A stretch of 64,000 nt of DNA from JAVWJP01 sp036638975 (GCA_036638975.1 JAVWJP010000003.1:81182-145181), one strand, 5' to 3'; shown: positions 1 to 8,751, counted from the first letter of the stretch. Made by a program: numbers and translations. The notes: generated by a model from the sequence alone, not told the origin.

Positions 1-236
1 TTAAGGTTTTCGAGTTCTTTTAATATAACGCTGGAGTGCTCTAAGAACTGCTCGCCCTCTGTAGTAAGTACAACGCCCTGCTTTGTGCGCTTAAAAAGCG
101 GGAAGCCAACGTTTTCTTCAAAATCCTTAATAATATGGCTTAAATGCGGCTGAGAAATATAAAGTGCCTGTGCCGCCTTATTAATAGAGCCGTAATGCGC
201 TACGGCAACAAAAAATTCCAGATGTTTAATATCCAC
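1..236 (-). CDS. LysR-family transcriptional regulator, N-terminal part (runs off the window)
   Basis: Only the DNA-binding end is inside the window. The translation contains the classic LysR helix-turn-helix: DIKHLEFFVAVAHYGSINKAA, then ALYISQPHLSHIIKDFE and a TTEG turn. A GTG at 236 is chosen as start because AGAGG lies about 10 bases upstream and the protein then begins at the usual LysR position (VDIKHLEFF). An in-frame ATG at 257 has no ribosome site. The gene diverges from the glutaminase/symporter pair, the usual position of a LysR activator relative to its target. That it controls glsA is inference. The effector domain is not visible. Confidence 0.85.
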   Translation of the reverse strand, partial: MDIKHLEFFVAVAHYGSINKAAQALYISQPHLSHIIKDFEENVGFPLFKRTKQGVVLTTEGEQFLEHSSVILKELENL

Positions 237-276
237 AACCACCGCGCCTCTTTTCATTAAAAAATTTTATACACTT

Positions 277-285
277 ATTATAACA
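277..285 (-). promoter_or_regulatory. extended -10 promoter for the LysR gene
   Basis: Read on the minus strand the sequence is TGTTATAAT, a consensus -10 with an upstream TG. No good -35 lies 17 bases further up. It would start transcription roughly 30 bases before the GTG start. Confidence 0.5.
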
Positions 286-429
286 CAAACGGCATTGGTT
301 TTTACAAAAACATTGAAACAAAGCTTTAGTCAAATTGAACAAAGAATGAACATTATGTTAAGCGTTTGTCCTATACGCCAATTCTATATGCCTTATCGGT
401 AATACATATTAGCTCTTTTAACAAAACCA

Positions 430-438
430 TGCTATAAT
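430..438 (+). promoter_or_regulatory. extended -10 promoter for glsA
   Basis: TGCTATAAT is a perfect extended -10. The -35 position (TAGCTC) is poor, which suits a promoter needing an activator such as the divergent LysR protein. Predicted start is near 445, giving a leader of about 60 bases. The activator link is inference. Confidence 0.6.
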
Positions 439-502
439 GTTAATAAATAAAGTACAATGTGAATAAAAAGACTTACTTTATTACGGCGAGGGGGGGAGAA
501 AC

Positions 503-1438
503 ATGATACAGGAAATATTAGACGACGCGCTTGAATATGCGCGCAGCTTTATACACGAAGGCCATGTGGCAACCTATATACCAGAGCTTGCAAAGGGCGA
601 CCCCGCTCAGCTTGGTATCTGTTTAATTACAAAAAACGGCAAGGCTTACCATGCCGGAGATTGGCATCAGGAGTTTACAATGCAAAGCATAGCAAAAACC
701 ATCTCTCTAATTGTGGCGCTGGAGGTTGCCGGCTACAACAAGGTTTTTACAAAGGTAGGCGTAGAGCCCACGGGCGATGCATTTAACTCTATAATAAAGC
801 TTGAAACAAAAACCATACACCCGCTAAACCCCATGATTAACGCCGGTGCAATTGCCACAGCAAGCTGTTATGTCAAAGGCGAAAACCCTTTTGGTAGTTT
901 TTTAGAGCGCACCAGAACGCTCTGCGGGCGCGACAGCATATCGCTTAACGAAGCTGTTTATATGTCCGAAAAAAACGCCGGTATGAGAAACCGCTCTATG
1001 GCATATTTTATGCAGAGTGAAAATATTCTTGAATGTGACGCAGAGGACGCGTTAGACCTTTACTTTAAAATATGCTCTGTCAATGTTACAACAGAGGATT
1101 TGGCGCACTATGCGGTAATATTGGCAAACAACGGGATAAACCCGCAAACGGGCGAGCAACTTATAGAAGGCTGGATAGTTCGCATTGTTAAAACACTTAT
1201 GGTAACCTGCGGGCTTTATGACGGCTCCGGCGAGTTTGCAATGAAGGTTGGCATACCTGCAAAAAGCGGTGTGGGGGGCGGCATAGTCGCCTCGGTAGAG
1301 AACAAAATGGGCATTTGCGCGTTTGGTCCCTCGCTAGACTCTAAGGGCAACAGCATAGGCGGCTACCACGCGCTGGAATATCTTTCGCTTCAAATGAATC
1401 TACATTATTTTTCGGGCGAGGAATGTGTGACCGAGTAG
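503..1438 (+). CDS. glsA: glutaminase A
   Basis: Hydrolyses L-glutamine to L-glutamate and ammonia in the cytoplasm. The 311-residue protein matches the serine beta-lactamase-like glutaminase family over its whole length. Ser62 and Lys65 form the S-x-x-K active-site pair in MQSIAKTISL. Other family marks are NPMINAGAIAT (about 110-120) and the GVGGGIVASV segment near the C-terminus. The ATG has a GGGGGAG ribosome site nearby. The symporter gene follows 83 bases downstream, so the pair probably takes up glutamine and deamidates it, for nitrogen supply or for ammonia-based acid resistance. The same pairing is known in Bacillus (ybgJ-glnT). Confidence 0.95.
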   Translation: MIQEILDDALEYARSFIHEGHVATYIPELAKGDPAQLGICLITKNGKAYHAGDWHQEFTMQSIAKTISLIVALEVAGYNKVFTKVGVEPTGDAFNSIIKLETKTIHPLNPMINAGAIATASCYVKGENPFGSFLERTRTLCGRDSISLNEAVYMSEKNAGMRNRSMAYFMQSENILECDAEDALDLYFKICSVNVTTEDLAHYAVILANNGINPQTGEQLIEGWIVRIVKTLMVTCGLYDGSGEFAMKVGIPAKSGVGGGIVASVENKMGICAFGPSLDSKGNSIGGYHALEYLSLQMNLHYFSGEECVTE

Positions 1439-1467
1439 GTAAAAGCCTATTAAAAGGAGAGCGATAT

Positions 1468-1485
1468 ATGCGGAATAAAGATTAA
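1468..1485 (+). other. five-codon minigene with strong ribosome site
   Basis: Between glsA and the symporter gene, AAAGGAGAGCGATAT is followed by an ATG and a five-codon frame (M-R-N-K-D) ending in TAA, whose last base starts another ATG. The ribosome site is better than that of the symporter start at 1522. It could be a coupling device or a relic; function is unknown. Confidence 0.3.
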
Positions 1486-1521
1486 TGCCACAAAAAAATG
1501 TAAAGAAAGAAGTGTTTTATT

Positions 1522-2925
1522 ATGATGAAAATAGTCGGCACCATAAACGGTGTTCTCTATTACCCGGTACTTATCATTGTTCTGCTGGCGGCAGGTCTTT
1601 ACTTCACTTTTAGAACAAAATTCGTCCAGTTCCGTATGTTTAAAGAGTCTATCCACGTAGTTGCCGAAAAGCCGGACAGCAAAGATAAGGTTTCGTCCTT
1701 TCAGGCGCTGATGGTTTCTACAGCCTCGCGCGTTGGAACAGGTAACATTGTCGGTGTTTCCACAGCTATATGCCTTGGCGGCTTCGGCTCTGTTTTTTGG
1801 ATGTGGGTTATTGCCATAATCGGCGGTGCATCTGCATTTATAGAAAGCACACTTGCACAGGTTTATAAGCGCCGCGACGAAAACGGCGACAGCTACGGCG
1901 GTCCTGCATACTACATCGAGAGTGCCCTGCACAACCGCGGCGTAGCAGTTGTTTTTGCCGTATTCCTAATTCTTACATATGCCGGCGGCTTTAATATGCT
2001 CGCCTCATACAACCTTCAGTCCACTTTCTCTGTATACAGCTTTTACAATCCTGCTGTTACACCAATGATAATCGGCGCTATTCTTGCCGCTTTGGTTGGC
2101 TGGTGCATTTTGGGCGGCGGCAAACGCATTATAAAAACAACAAGTGCTCTTGTACCAATAATGGGTATTTTGTACGTTGCTGTTTCACTCATAGTAATAA
2201 TTGCTCACTTTAACCTTATACCAAGCGTTTTTGCACGTATCTTCACAGATGCTTTCGACTTTAAAGCAATCTTCGGCGGAATCTCCGGCTCCTGCATGAT
2301 GTACGGCATCAAACGCGGCTTGTATTCTAACGAAGCCGGCGTAGGCTCTGCACCAAACGCAGCCGCTGCGGCAGACGTAAGCCACCCTGTAAAGCAAGGT
2401 CTTGTACAAATGCTTTCTGTTTTTATCGACACACTGCTTATTTGCACAGCAACCGCTTTAATGTGCCTATGCTCCGGCATAGAGCCTACAGCCGAGGTTG
2501 CCGGTGCTGCTTATGTACAGTCGTCTGTTTCTACCGTGCTTGGCGGCTTTGGTCCAATATTTGTAACAATAGCCATGGTGCTTTTTGCCTTTACAACCTT
2601 GCTTGGCAACCTGTACTATGTTGACAACTGCTTAACCTTTATTAACAAAAAAGTACCAAGCAAAAAGTTTATGCTGGGCTTCAGAATCGCTGCCATTATA
2701 GTAATATTCTTAGGCGCAGGTCTTAGCATGACTGCTGCGTGGGATATGGCAGACCTTATGATGGCTCTTATGTGCCTTATCAACCTGCCGGCTTGCGTAA
2801 TACTAAGCAAGGTCGCTATAGACGCTTATAACGATTATGACAAGCAGAAAAAGGCCGGACAAAACCCTGTTTTCCATTCTGCCGATATCGGACTTAATCC
2901 GGACGATTTGGATTATTGGAAATAA
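1522..2925 (+). CDS. sodium:alanine/glutamine symporter, AGCS family
   Basis: Cytoplasmic-membrane carrier of the alanine-or-glycine:cation symporter family, 467 residues with about ten hydrophobic segments. Family signatures seen are RVGTGNIVGV (about 71-80), GGPAYYIESAL (about 130-140) and the highly conserved YSNEAGVGSAPNAAAAA (about 268-285). Members carry alanine, glycine or glutamine with Na+. The adjacent glutaminase makes glutamine the likeliest substrate (GlnT/AlsT-like), but specificity cannot be read from sequence alone. It ends at an intrinsic terminator starting about 65 bases downstream. Confidence 0.92.
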   Translation: MMKIVGTINGVLYYPVLIIVLLAAGLYFTFRTKFVQFRMFKESIHVVAEKPDSKDKVSSFQALMVSTASRVGTGNIVGVSTAICLGGFGSVFWMWVIAIIGGASAFIESTLAQVYKRRDENGDSYGGPAYYIESALHNRGVAVVFAVFLILTYAGGFNMLASYNLQSTFSVYSFYNPAVTPMIIGAILAALVGWCILGGGKRIIKTTSALVPIMGILYVAVSLIVIIAHFNLIPSVFARIFTDAFDFKAIFGGISGSCMMYGIKRGLYSNEAGVGSAPNAAAAADVSHPVKQGLVQMLSVFIDTLLICTATALMCLCSGIEPTAEVAGAAYVQSSVSTVLGGFGPIFVTIAMVLFAFTTLLGNLYYVDNCLTFINKKVPSKKFMLGFRIAAIIVIFLGAGLSMTAAWDMADLMMALMCLINLPACVILSKVAIDAYNDYDKQKKAGQNPVFHSADIGLNPDDLDYWK

Positions 2926-2991
2926 TAAGTTTTTTGTAGCTTTTATTTTACCGCTACAGGGCTTAACCTCATACTAAACCCGCGCATACAA

Positions 2992-3033
2992 AAAGCCGAA
3001 GCATTCACCTTTTGGTGTCTGCTTCGGCTTTAA
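2992..3033. terminator. bidirectional intrinsic terminator between converging genes
   Basis: A 12-bp perfect stem (2992-3003 with 3020-3031, AAAGCCGAAGCA/TGCTTCGGCTTT) encloses a small inner hairpin. It has A-rich sequence on the left and T-rich on the right. It can end the symporter transcript from the left and the gpsA/3049 transcript from the right. Confidence 0.85.
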
Positions 3034-3048
3034 CTTTTGCACTGTATT

Positions 3049-3423
3049 TTAATTTTTATCTTCGTCTTCATCGTAGATGTCCTTAGGCGCAATCTCGCCC
3101 GCAAGCTCTCCTATATCCTCGTCCTCCGCGTCCCGCAGCTCCTCCTCGGCTACATTTGCCTCGGCTTCAGCCATGCGCGCCGCTTCGGCGGCATCTTCCG
3201 CCTTTTGTGCTTTTACATCTTTGTAGACTGACCAAAACATCCATATACTCGAAACTACAAAAACTATTATACTTATTAAAACAAACAGCCGCTGGCCTTC
3301 TGCCACCTTGCCTGCTTTAAGCTGCAATATAAGCTCGTAAGCAATATATAAAACATAACCCGAAATTATTGTGCGCAAAAAAGGCGAAAGCCCTTTTCTT
3401 TTTTCATCTTTTTGTGACACCAA
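3049..3423 (-). CDS. small two-helix membrane protein with acidic tail, unknown function
   Basis: 124 residues, no family recognised. The charged N-terminus is followed by two hydrophobic segments (about 16-34 and 46-66). The cytoplasmic-looking C-terminal half is very rich in Ala and Glu/Asp and probably helical, ending in DEDEDKN. It begins 10 bases after the gpsA stop, so it is the last gene of the plsY-gpsA transcript. Small membrane proteins at this position after gpsA are common in Clostridia, but I do not know a function. Confidence 0.7.
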   Translation of the reverse strand: MVSQKDEKRKGLSPFLRTIISGYVLYIAYELILQLKAGKVAEGQRLFVLISIIVFVVSSIWMFWSVYKDVKAQKAEDAAEAARMAEAEANVAEEELRDAEDEDIGELAGEIAPKDIYDEDEDKN

Positions 3424-3433
3424 AATGCCCCCC

Positions 3434-4447
3434 CTATTTATTTTGCAGCCAAATGCTCTCAGATTCGTGTCTTTTTGGTCGTCCCATAAGCTCTATTATT
3501 GCTTCTTTGGGGCTTTTTCCCCCATAAAGAACCTTATAGCATTGCTCTGTTATTGGCATTTCCACATTCTTTTCGGCAGCAAGCTCGTACGCCGCCTTTG
3601 TTGCAAGGTAGCCCTCCACCGTCATTCCAACTTTTTCAAGTGCCTGACGTGCAGTGTTCCCCTGCCCTATATATATTCCTGCACGTCTGTTTCTTGAATG
3701 GACGCTGGTGCAGGTCACTATAAGGTCGCCTATACCCGAAAGACCGCCAAAGGTTTCGTGCTGCGCGCCCATAGCAACCCCAAGTCTTGCTATCTCGGTG
3801 ATGCCTCGAGTCATAAGCGCCGCTTTTGTATTATCGCCAAGCTTGAGCCCGTCGCAAACTCCCGCTGCCAGTGCTATAACATTTTTAAGCGCCCCACCAT
3901 ATTCTACTCCCTGTATATCATCGTTGACATATATACGCAGAGTAGGGTTCATTAAAAAATCCTGTACACATTCCGCAGCCTCGCGGTTTTTAGATGCTGC
4001 AACAACTGTTGTGGGCACACCAAAGGCAACCTCTTCTGCATGGGAGGGACCGGATATTATTACTATATGGCATTCCGGAAGCTCCTCCTCCAAAACAAGC
4101 GAAAGCCGCTTATGAGTGGCATTTTCTAGCCCCTTTGCAACGCTTGCCACGACAGCCCCTTTTTTTAAAAGCGGGCGCAGCAGCGCAGCAGTTTCTCTTA
4201 TGGCAAACGAAGGCACAGCCAAAATAATAAGCTCGCTGCCCTCAAGGTCCTCTAAGGCACTCGTAAGAAAAACCTCAGGCGGAATTTTAACCTTTGGCAG
4301 TAAACGCAGGTTTTGCCCGTCGCGCACAATCTCGGCTATCTCTGACGGGAAAGCGCTCCATAAGCTTACCTCGTGCCCCATTTTAGTGCACATTACAGAC
4401 AGCGCTATTCCAAAGCCTCCCGCACCGAGTACTCCTATCTTAGCCAC
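3434..4447 (-). CDS. gpsA: NAD(P)+-dependent glycerol-3-phosphate dehydrogenase
   Basis: Reduces dihydroxyacetone phosphate to sn-glycerol-3-phosphate, the backbone for phospholipids. 337 residues, normal for GpsA. The N-terminal Rossmann motif is GAGGFGIALS (8-17). The catalytic domain carries SGPSHAEEV and EYGGALKNVIALAAG, which holds the conserved lysine. The start is GTG, supported by GGGAGG eight bases upstream. It follows plsY by 35 bases, so substrate supply and acyl transfer are made together. Confidence 0.96.
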   Translation of the reverse strand: MAKIGVLGAGGFGIALSVMCTKMGHEVSLWSAFPSEIAEIVRDGQNLRLLPKVKIPPEVFLTSALEDLEGSELIILAVPSFAIRETAALLRPLLKKGAVVASVAKGLENATHKRLSLVLEEELPECHIVIISGPSHAEEVAFGVPTTVVAASKNREAAECVQDFLMNPTLRIYVNDDIQGVEYGGALKNVIALAAGVCDGLKLGDNTKAALMTRGITEIARLGVAMGAQHETFGGLSGIGDLIVTCTSVHSRNRRAGIYIGQGNTARQALEKVGMTVEGYLATKAAYELAAEKNVEMPITEQCYKVLYGGKSPKEAIIELMGRPKRHESESIWLQNK

Positions 4448-4482
4448 TTCATGTACCTCCCTGTTCAGATTCTGTCACATTT

Positions 4483-5133
4483 TTAGTTTTTAGTCCTGCT
4501 GAATTTATATTCTGTTCCGCTTAAAAGGCGCTTTATATTTTCGCGGTGCATATACACCACTATAAGCGCTATAGCACAGGCACATACCGTATCTACGAAA
4601 GCCGGTTTTCCGCTTAAATAAAGCACAATATATGTAACCACTGGGTAAACCACCGCACCTGTGAGTGAAGCCACAGAAACTATTTTAGATATAAACAAAA
4701 CAGGTATAGCTATTAAAAGCACTATTAAAAAAACCTTCCAGTCTATGACAAGCACCATTCCAAGTGCGGTAAGTACGCCCTTGCCGCCCTTAAAATGGAA
4801 GTACAAGGGGAACATATGCCCCAAAATTGTAAAAATACCGGCAATATAGCCAATGTCAAACCACAAATCCCCAAATAAATTACCAAAAACCGCACGGCTG
4901 ATTGCCACAGTAATTATACTTTTTGCAAAATCGCCGATAGTCACCGCAAAGGCGGCGTTTTTGCCGAAGGTACGCAACACATTTGTCATTCCGGCATTGC
5001 CGCTGCCAAAGTCGCGCACATCTTTATGATAAAAAATTTTAGATATTATAACCGACCAGCTTATGCTGCCCAGAAGATAGGAACAAAATGCAACAACAAG
5101 TATACCGATACCCACCTCAAACGGTATGGACAT
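4483..5133 (-). CDS. plsY: acyl-phosphate:glycerol-3-phosphate acyltransferase PlsY
   Basis: Membrane enzyme that transfers an acyl group from acyl-phosphate to glycerol-3-phosphate, the first step of phosphatidic acid synthesis. 216 residues with about five to six membrane helices. The loop motifs are visible: SGNAGMTNVLRTFG (about 43-56) and HFKGGKGVLTALG (about 112-124). The order der-plsY-gpsA is widespread in Clostridia. The substrate of PlsY comes from the fatty-acid operon at 55-64 kb via PlsX, which is not in this window. Confidence 0.95.
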   Translation of the reverse strand: MSIPFEVGIGILVVAFCSYLLGSISWSVIISKIFYHKDVRDFGSGNAGMTNVLRTFGKNAAFAVTIGDFAKSIITVAISRAVFGNLFGDLWFDIGYIAGIFTILGHMFPLYFHFKGGKGVLTALGMVLVIDWKVFLIVLLIAIPVLFISKIVSVASLTGAVVYPVVTYIVLYLSGKPAFVDTVCACAIALIVVYMHRENIKRLLSGTEYKFSRTKN

Positions 5134-5176
5134 TAGAGCACCTCCGAAGAAAGTTTAAATTTAAATTTATATTTTA

Positions 5177-5205
5177 ATCATAGCGTGTATACCGATAAAA
5201 TTCAA
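5177..5205 (-). promoter_or_regulatory. promoter for plsY-gpsA
   Basis: On the minus strand TTGAAT, 17 bases, TATGAT. It lies in the 96-base gap after der. Immediately downstream is an AT palindrome (around 5152-5168, TTTAAATTTAAATTTA type) that could be an operator or just AT-rich leader. Der transcripts may also read through. Confidence 0.5.
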
Positions 5206-5229
5206 GTATAAAGTCCAATATTTTACATA

Positions 5230-6549
5230 TTATTCTCCGCGCTGTCGCGTTACCATACGAATGGGAGTACCTGTAAGCCCAAAGGTTTCGCGTATTTGGT
5301 TTTCTATATACCTCTGGTACGAAAAATGGTAAAGCTCACTTTTATTTACAAATGAAACAAACGTAGGCGGACGTGTTGATGCCTGTGTAATATAATAAAT
5401 TTTAAGCCGCTTGCCCTTGTCCGTTGGCGGCTGCACACGCGCTGTGGCATATGCAAGCACGTCATTTAGTTTACCTGTAGAAATTCTCATGGAGTTTTGC
5501 GCGTTCACAAAGCGTATAAGCTCAAAAAGCTTTTCAAGCCGCTGCCCCGTTTTTGCCGAGATAAAAAGGAACGGAACATACGACATAAAGCTAAAATCGT
5601 TCTCAAGCTTCTTTTGGTATTCCTGCATTGTTTTGCCGTCTTTTTCTACAAGGTCCCACTTATTTACAGCTATAATACAGCCCTTGCCCTGCTCGTGCGC
5701 ATAGCCCGCTATTTTACTGTCCTGCTCCGTAAAGCCCTCCAGCGCATCTATAAGCAGCACACAAACCTCGCTTCTGTCCACCGCCATATACGCGCGCAGC
5801 ACAGAATACCGCTCTATATTTTCGTCAACACGGCTTTTACGGCGTATACCCGCAGTGTCTATAAACACAAATTTACCGCGCTCATCATTTATAATGGTGT
5901 CGGTGGCATCACGAGTTGTTCCCGCTATGTCAGAAACTATCATGCGTTCTTCGCCCGCTATTTTATTGACGAGAGAGCTTTTGCCTACATTCGGCTTGCC
6001 TATTATAGCTACCTTAATGTATTCCTCGTCGTATTCCTCAGGTCTGTCAAAATCTATATATTTAAAACATTCGTCAAGTAAATCCCCCGTGCCGTGCCCA
6101 TGTACGGACGAAACTGCAACAGGGTCACCTAATCCCAAATTATAAAATTCATAAAAATCGGCAGGCAAATTGCCGGTGGCATCGCATTTATTTACGCACA
6201 AAACCACAGGCTTACCGCTTTTTTGCAGCATTGCGGCAATATCCTGGTCTGTTGCCGTTACGCCTGTCTGCACATCTGTTACCAAAATTATAACATCGGC
6301 GCTGTCTATGGCAAGCTGTGCCTGCCTGCGCATCTGCGACAAAATAATGTCGTTTGTTTTTGGCTCTATACCGCCTGTATCAACCAACATTACCTCTTTG
6401 CCAAGCCATTCGCAAGGCGAATATATACGGTCACGCGTAACACCCGGGGTATCCTCCACAATAGAAAGACGCTGCCCTATAAGCTTGTTAAACAGTGTCG
6501 ATTTACCAACGTTTGGTCGTCCCACAACTGCAATTATCGGTTTTGACAT
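5230..6549 (-). CDS. der: ribosome-assembly GTPase Der (EngA)
   Basis: Tandem-GTPase needed for 50S subunit maturation. 439 residues, typical length. Two complete G domains are seen: G1 GRPNVGKSTLFN near residue 10 and GKPNVGKSSLVN near 185. Each has DTAG/DTGG and NKxD motifs (NKCD, NKWD). The C-terminal KH-like domain follows, from about 350. It is followed by a plsY promoter and preceded by the DUF512 protein. Confidence 0.98.
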   Translation of the reverse strand: MSKPIIAVVGRPNVGKSTLFNKLIGQRLSIVEDTPGVTRDRIYSPCEWLGKEVMLVDTGGIEPKTNDIILSQMRRQAQLAIDSADVIILVTDVQTGVTATDQDIAAMLQKSGKPVVLCVNKCDATGNLPADFYEFYNLGLGDPVAVSSVHGHGTGDLLDECFKYIDFDRPEEYDEEYIKVAIIGKPNVGKSSLVNKIAGEERMIVSDIAGTTRDATDTIINDERGKFVFIDTAGIRRKSRVDENIERYSVLRAYMAVDRSEVCVLLIDALEGFTEQDSKIAGYAHEQGKGCIIAVNKWDLVEKDGKTMQEYQKKLENDFSFMSYVPFLFISAKTGQRLEKLFELIRFVNAQNSMRISTGKLNDVLAYATARVQPPTDKGKRLKIYYITQASTRPPTFVSFVNKSELYHFSYQRYIENQIRETFGLTGTPIRMVTRQRGE

Positions 6550-6586
6550 AAAATCACTCCTCTGTAAAAGCGTTTGCCGCCTTGCT

Positions 6587-7897
6587 TTATTGTTCTACGC
6601 CCAAAACAGCATAAAGCAGCTCGCGCCCGTCGTTATCAACCACCGTCACCTTTACTCCCAGCTCTGCTTGCAGCTGCCTAACGGTGTAATCGTCCAAAAA
6701 TTTATCCTGCTCGTGCCTAAGCATTGCCGAGCTTATAAGCAGCTCGTCACCGAGGTCTTTACCCTTTAGCTGTGCTATAAGGTCTGTCGCCGTTATAAGT
6801 CCTGCCACTGTTATATTATTACCAAAATATACATTTTGTATTACTTCTATACTGCAATTCAAGCCCTCGCATTGTAGCTGCGCCTTTTTAACAAGCCCCT
6901 TTATAAATTCGCCCGCTGCAACACCTGTTGCAATGCTCACCCTGCGCCCCACATATCTTTGCGTTTCTTCCTCTAAAGCTTCGTCAAACTCCTGCCCCAA
7001 AAGTGCTAAAAGCCCCACTCCGTTTTCAAGCTGGTTAAATTCTCCGTAATAATCGGCATTGGGTACTTCCTGCTGCGCCAGTAAAAAAAATTCATCGGCG
7101 GGGTAAACAAGCCTGTCACCGTGCCTTTTTAATAGTACATCTCCAAGCCTGTTTATTTCTAAAAGCACCTGCGAAGCTTCGTCCCTTGAGTATGTCCGCA
7201 AAGCCGTAAGCCCGTCACGAAAGCGCGTAAGCCCCACAGGGACACAGGCTATACTTTGCACAGCAGGGTAGAGGTCTGCCAAATCGGTAATAGTGCGCCT
7301 AAGCTCGCTGCCGTCGTTTATACCGGGGCAGAGCACCAACTGCGTGTTTATTTTTATATCGCACTCTGCAAGGCGCTTTAAATACCGCAGAGCCTCCCCC
7401 GCTGTGGGGTTTTTCATCATCTGCACACGCAAAGCGGGGTTTGTAGTATGGACAGAAATATTAACAGGGCTTATGTGCATCTTTATTATTCGCTCGATAT
7501 CGTCGTCGCACAAGTTTGTAAGCGTAATATAGTTGCCGAACAAAAAAGACATACGCGCATCGTCGTCTTTTATATAAAGGCTTTCGCGCATATTTGGCGG
7601 CATTTGGTCTATAAAGCAAAATATGCACTTGTTTTTGCAGGTATGCTGCTTGTCCATAAGGTAGGTTTCAAACTCCAGCCCCAGCTCGTCATACTCGCCT
7701 TTTTGCACAAGCACCTCTCTGCGAACACCGTTTTTGTCCAAAAGCTCCAACAAAAGGCGCTCGTCCACCATGTAAAAGCGGTAATCCAAAACATCTGTGA
7801 TAGTACTGCCGTTTATAGAGCAAAGTGTTTCTCCCGCTAAAATATGCGCCCTCTGTGCGGGGGAACGGCGCTCTACACTTAAAATTTTTACAGCCAT
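6587..7897 (-). CDS. DUF512 radical SAM protein with PDZ-like N-terminus
   Basis: 436 residues from the chosen ATG, which has AGGAGG six bases upstream; an upstream in-frame extension to 7924 lacks this. The N-terminal 60 residues look like a PDZ-type domain (AGETLCSINGSTITDVLDY). A radical SAM-type cluster motif, C-KNK-C-IF-C-F, follows near residue 77-84, with IDQMPPNMRESLYIKDDDAR typical of the family. The C-terminus is the DUF512 domain. The family is almost universal in Clostridia, often next to der; its reaction is not known to me. It follows rpmF across an intrinsic terminator. Confidence 0.9.
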   Translation of the reverse strand: MAVKILSVERRSPAQRAHILAGETLCSINGSTITDVLDYRFYMVDERLLLELLDKNGVRREVLVQKGEYDELGLEFETYLMDKQHTCKNKCIFCFIDQMPPNMRESLYIKDDDARMSFLFGNYITLTNLCDDDIERIIKMHISPVNISVHTTNPALRVQMMKNPTAGEALRYLKRLAECDIKINTQLVLCPGINDGSELRRTITDLADLYPAVQSIACVPVGLTRFRDGLTALRTYSRDEASQVLLEINRLGDVLLKRHGDRLVYPADEFFLLAQQEVPNADYYGEFNQLENGVGLLALLGQEFDEALEEETQRYVGRRVSIATGVAAGEFIKGLVKKAQLQCEGLNCSIEVIQNVYFGNNITVAGLITATDLIAQLKGKDLGDELLISSAMLRHEQDKFLDDYTVRQLQAELGVKVTVVDNDGRELLYAVLGVEQ

Positions 7898-7929
7898 CGC
7901 GCCGCCTCCTTTATAAAAACCCACAAATA

Positions 7930-7961
7930 GAAAAATAGAGAAGGATATAGCAATCCTCCTC
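7930..7961 (-). terminator. intrinsic terminator after rpmF
   Basis: On the minus strand GAGGAGGAT and ATCCTTCTC (7953-7961 with 7938-7946, one G-U pair) enclose a six-base loop, followed by TATTTTT. It should end most DUF177-rpmF transcripts before the DUF512 gene, perhaps leaving some read-through into der. Confidence 0.75.
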
Positions 7962-7979
7962 TACCCTGTTAAGAAGCTA

Positions 7980-8162
7980 CTACGCCTCTACCTTGATAAC
8001 CTCTTTGCCTTTGTAAAAACCGCAGTTTCCGCAAACTCTGTGAGGCATTTTAAGCTCTCCGCACTGTGTGCATTTAGAAAAAGCCGGTTCGTCAAGCTTC
8101 CATACGCTTGAACGTCTTTTATCTCTTCTTGCTTTTGAAACTTTTCTCTTTGGTACTGCCAT
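7980..8162 (-). CDS. rpmF: 50S ribosomal protein L32
   Basis: 60 residues. It begins MAVPKRKVSKARRDKRRS, which is diagnostic of L32, and has the zinc-ribbon form with C-TQ-C and C-GN-C pairs. The ATG at 8162 has AAGGAG nine bases upstream; a longer in-frame reading to 8171 would add three residues without support. It pairs with the DUF177 gene as in most bacteria. Confidence 0.97.
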   Translation of the reverse strand: MAVPKRKVSKARRDKRRSSVWKLDEPAFSKCTQCGELKMPHRVCGNCGFYKGKEVIKVEA

Positions 8163-8192
8163 GGTAAGCAACTCCTTATATATTTTATAGTT

Positions 8193-8687
8193 TTAATTTT
8201 CTAAAAATTTACTTAGTATCTCAAGGCGCGGGTCTATACGCTTTTGGGTGCAGGTGCAGGACTCCTCGTTAAGGTTTACCCCGCATATGGGGCACAAGCC
8301 CTTACAAGACTCTTTGCAAAGCACCTTACTTGGTAGCTCAAGTATAACATCAGATAACGCCAGTTCATCTAAATCGAGTTTAAGGCTCGGCACAACAATA
8401 AAGTCATCATTGCTGTCGTCATTAACTTGTTTTACCAATATGTGTTCAAACTTAAACAAAAGCGGAGTATCAACCTCGGCAAGGCATCTGTCACATTCTG
8501 TTTGCATACGTAGCTCGGCGGTGTAGCTTAGGGTTACCACACCCGCACGGTTTTGCAGCTTGCCTTTTAAATGCGCCGGTTGTTTAAAAAGAGTTTTTTC
8601 ACCCAGCTTTGCCTCTGAAACATCGAGTACTTGGTCTATTGCTAAGCTTTCTCCGGTTATTTCAAAAAGCTGCTTTAAGTCAATCAT
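8193..8687 (-). CDS. DUF177/YceD-family protein
   Basis: 164 residues of the YceD family, whose bacterial and plant members are linked to 23S rRNA accumulation. Visible features are the CDRCLAEVDTPL segment, the acidic DSNDDFIVVPSLKLDLDEL stretch and a cysteine-rich C-terminal knuckle (CKESCKGLCPICGVNLNEE...CTC) that may bind zinc. It sits directly upstream of rpmF and behind a near-perfect promoter, so the two are co-expressed as ribosome-assembly genes. Confidence 0.9.
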   Translation of the reverse strand: MIDLKQLFEITGESLAIDQVLDVSEAKLGEKTLFKQPAHLKGKLQNRAGVVTLSYTAELRMQTECDRCLAEVDTPLLFKFEHILVKQVNDDSNDDFIVVPSLKLDLDELALSDVILELPSKVLCKESCKGLCPICGVNLNEESCTCTQKRIDPRLEILSKFLEN

Positions 8688-8722
8688 CTGTAAGACACCT
8701 CAAATTTAGCGCCACGCAAAAT

Positions 8723-8751
8723 ATTATACTTGCATATAGCGGCTTTGTCAA
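8723..8751 (-). promoter_or_regulatory. consensus sigma-A promoter for DUF177-rpmF
   Basis: On the minus strand TTGACA, 17 bases, TATAAT: a full consensus match. Predicted start is near 8716, about 30 bases before the DUF177 ATG. This fits high expression of a ribosomal operon. Confidence 0.9.

Noticed and set aside
5497..6769. Several long plus-strand frames opposite der and the DUF512 gene
   Set aside because: Antisense shadows of conserved coding sequence; composition does not look like protein and no family is recognisable.
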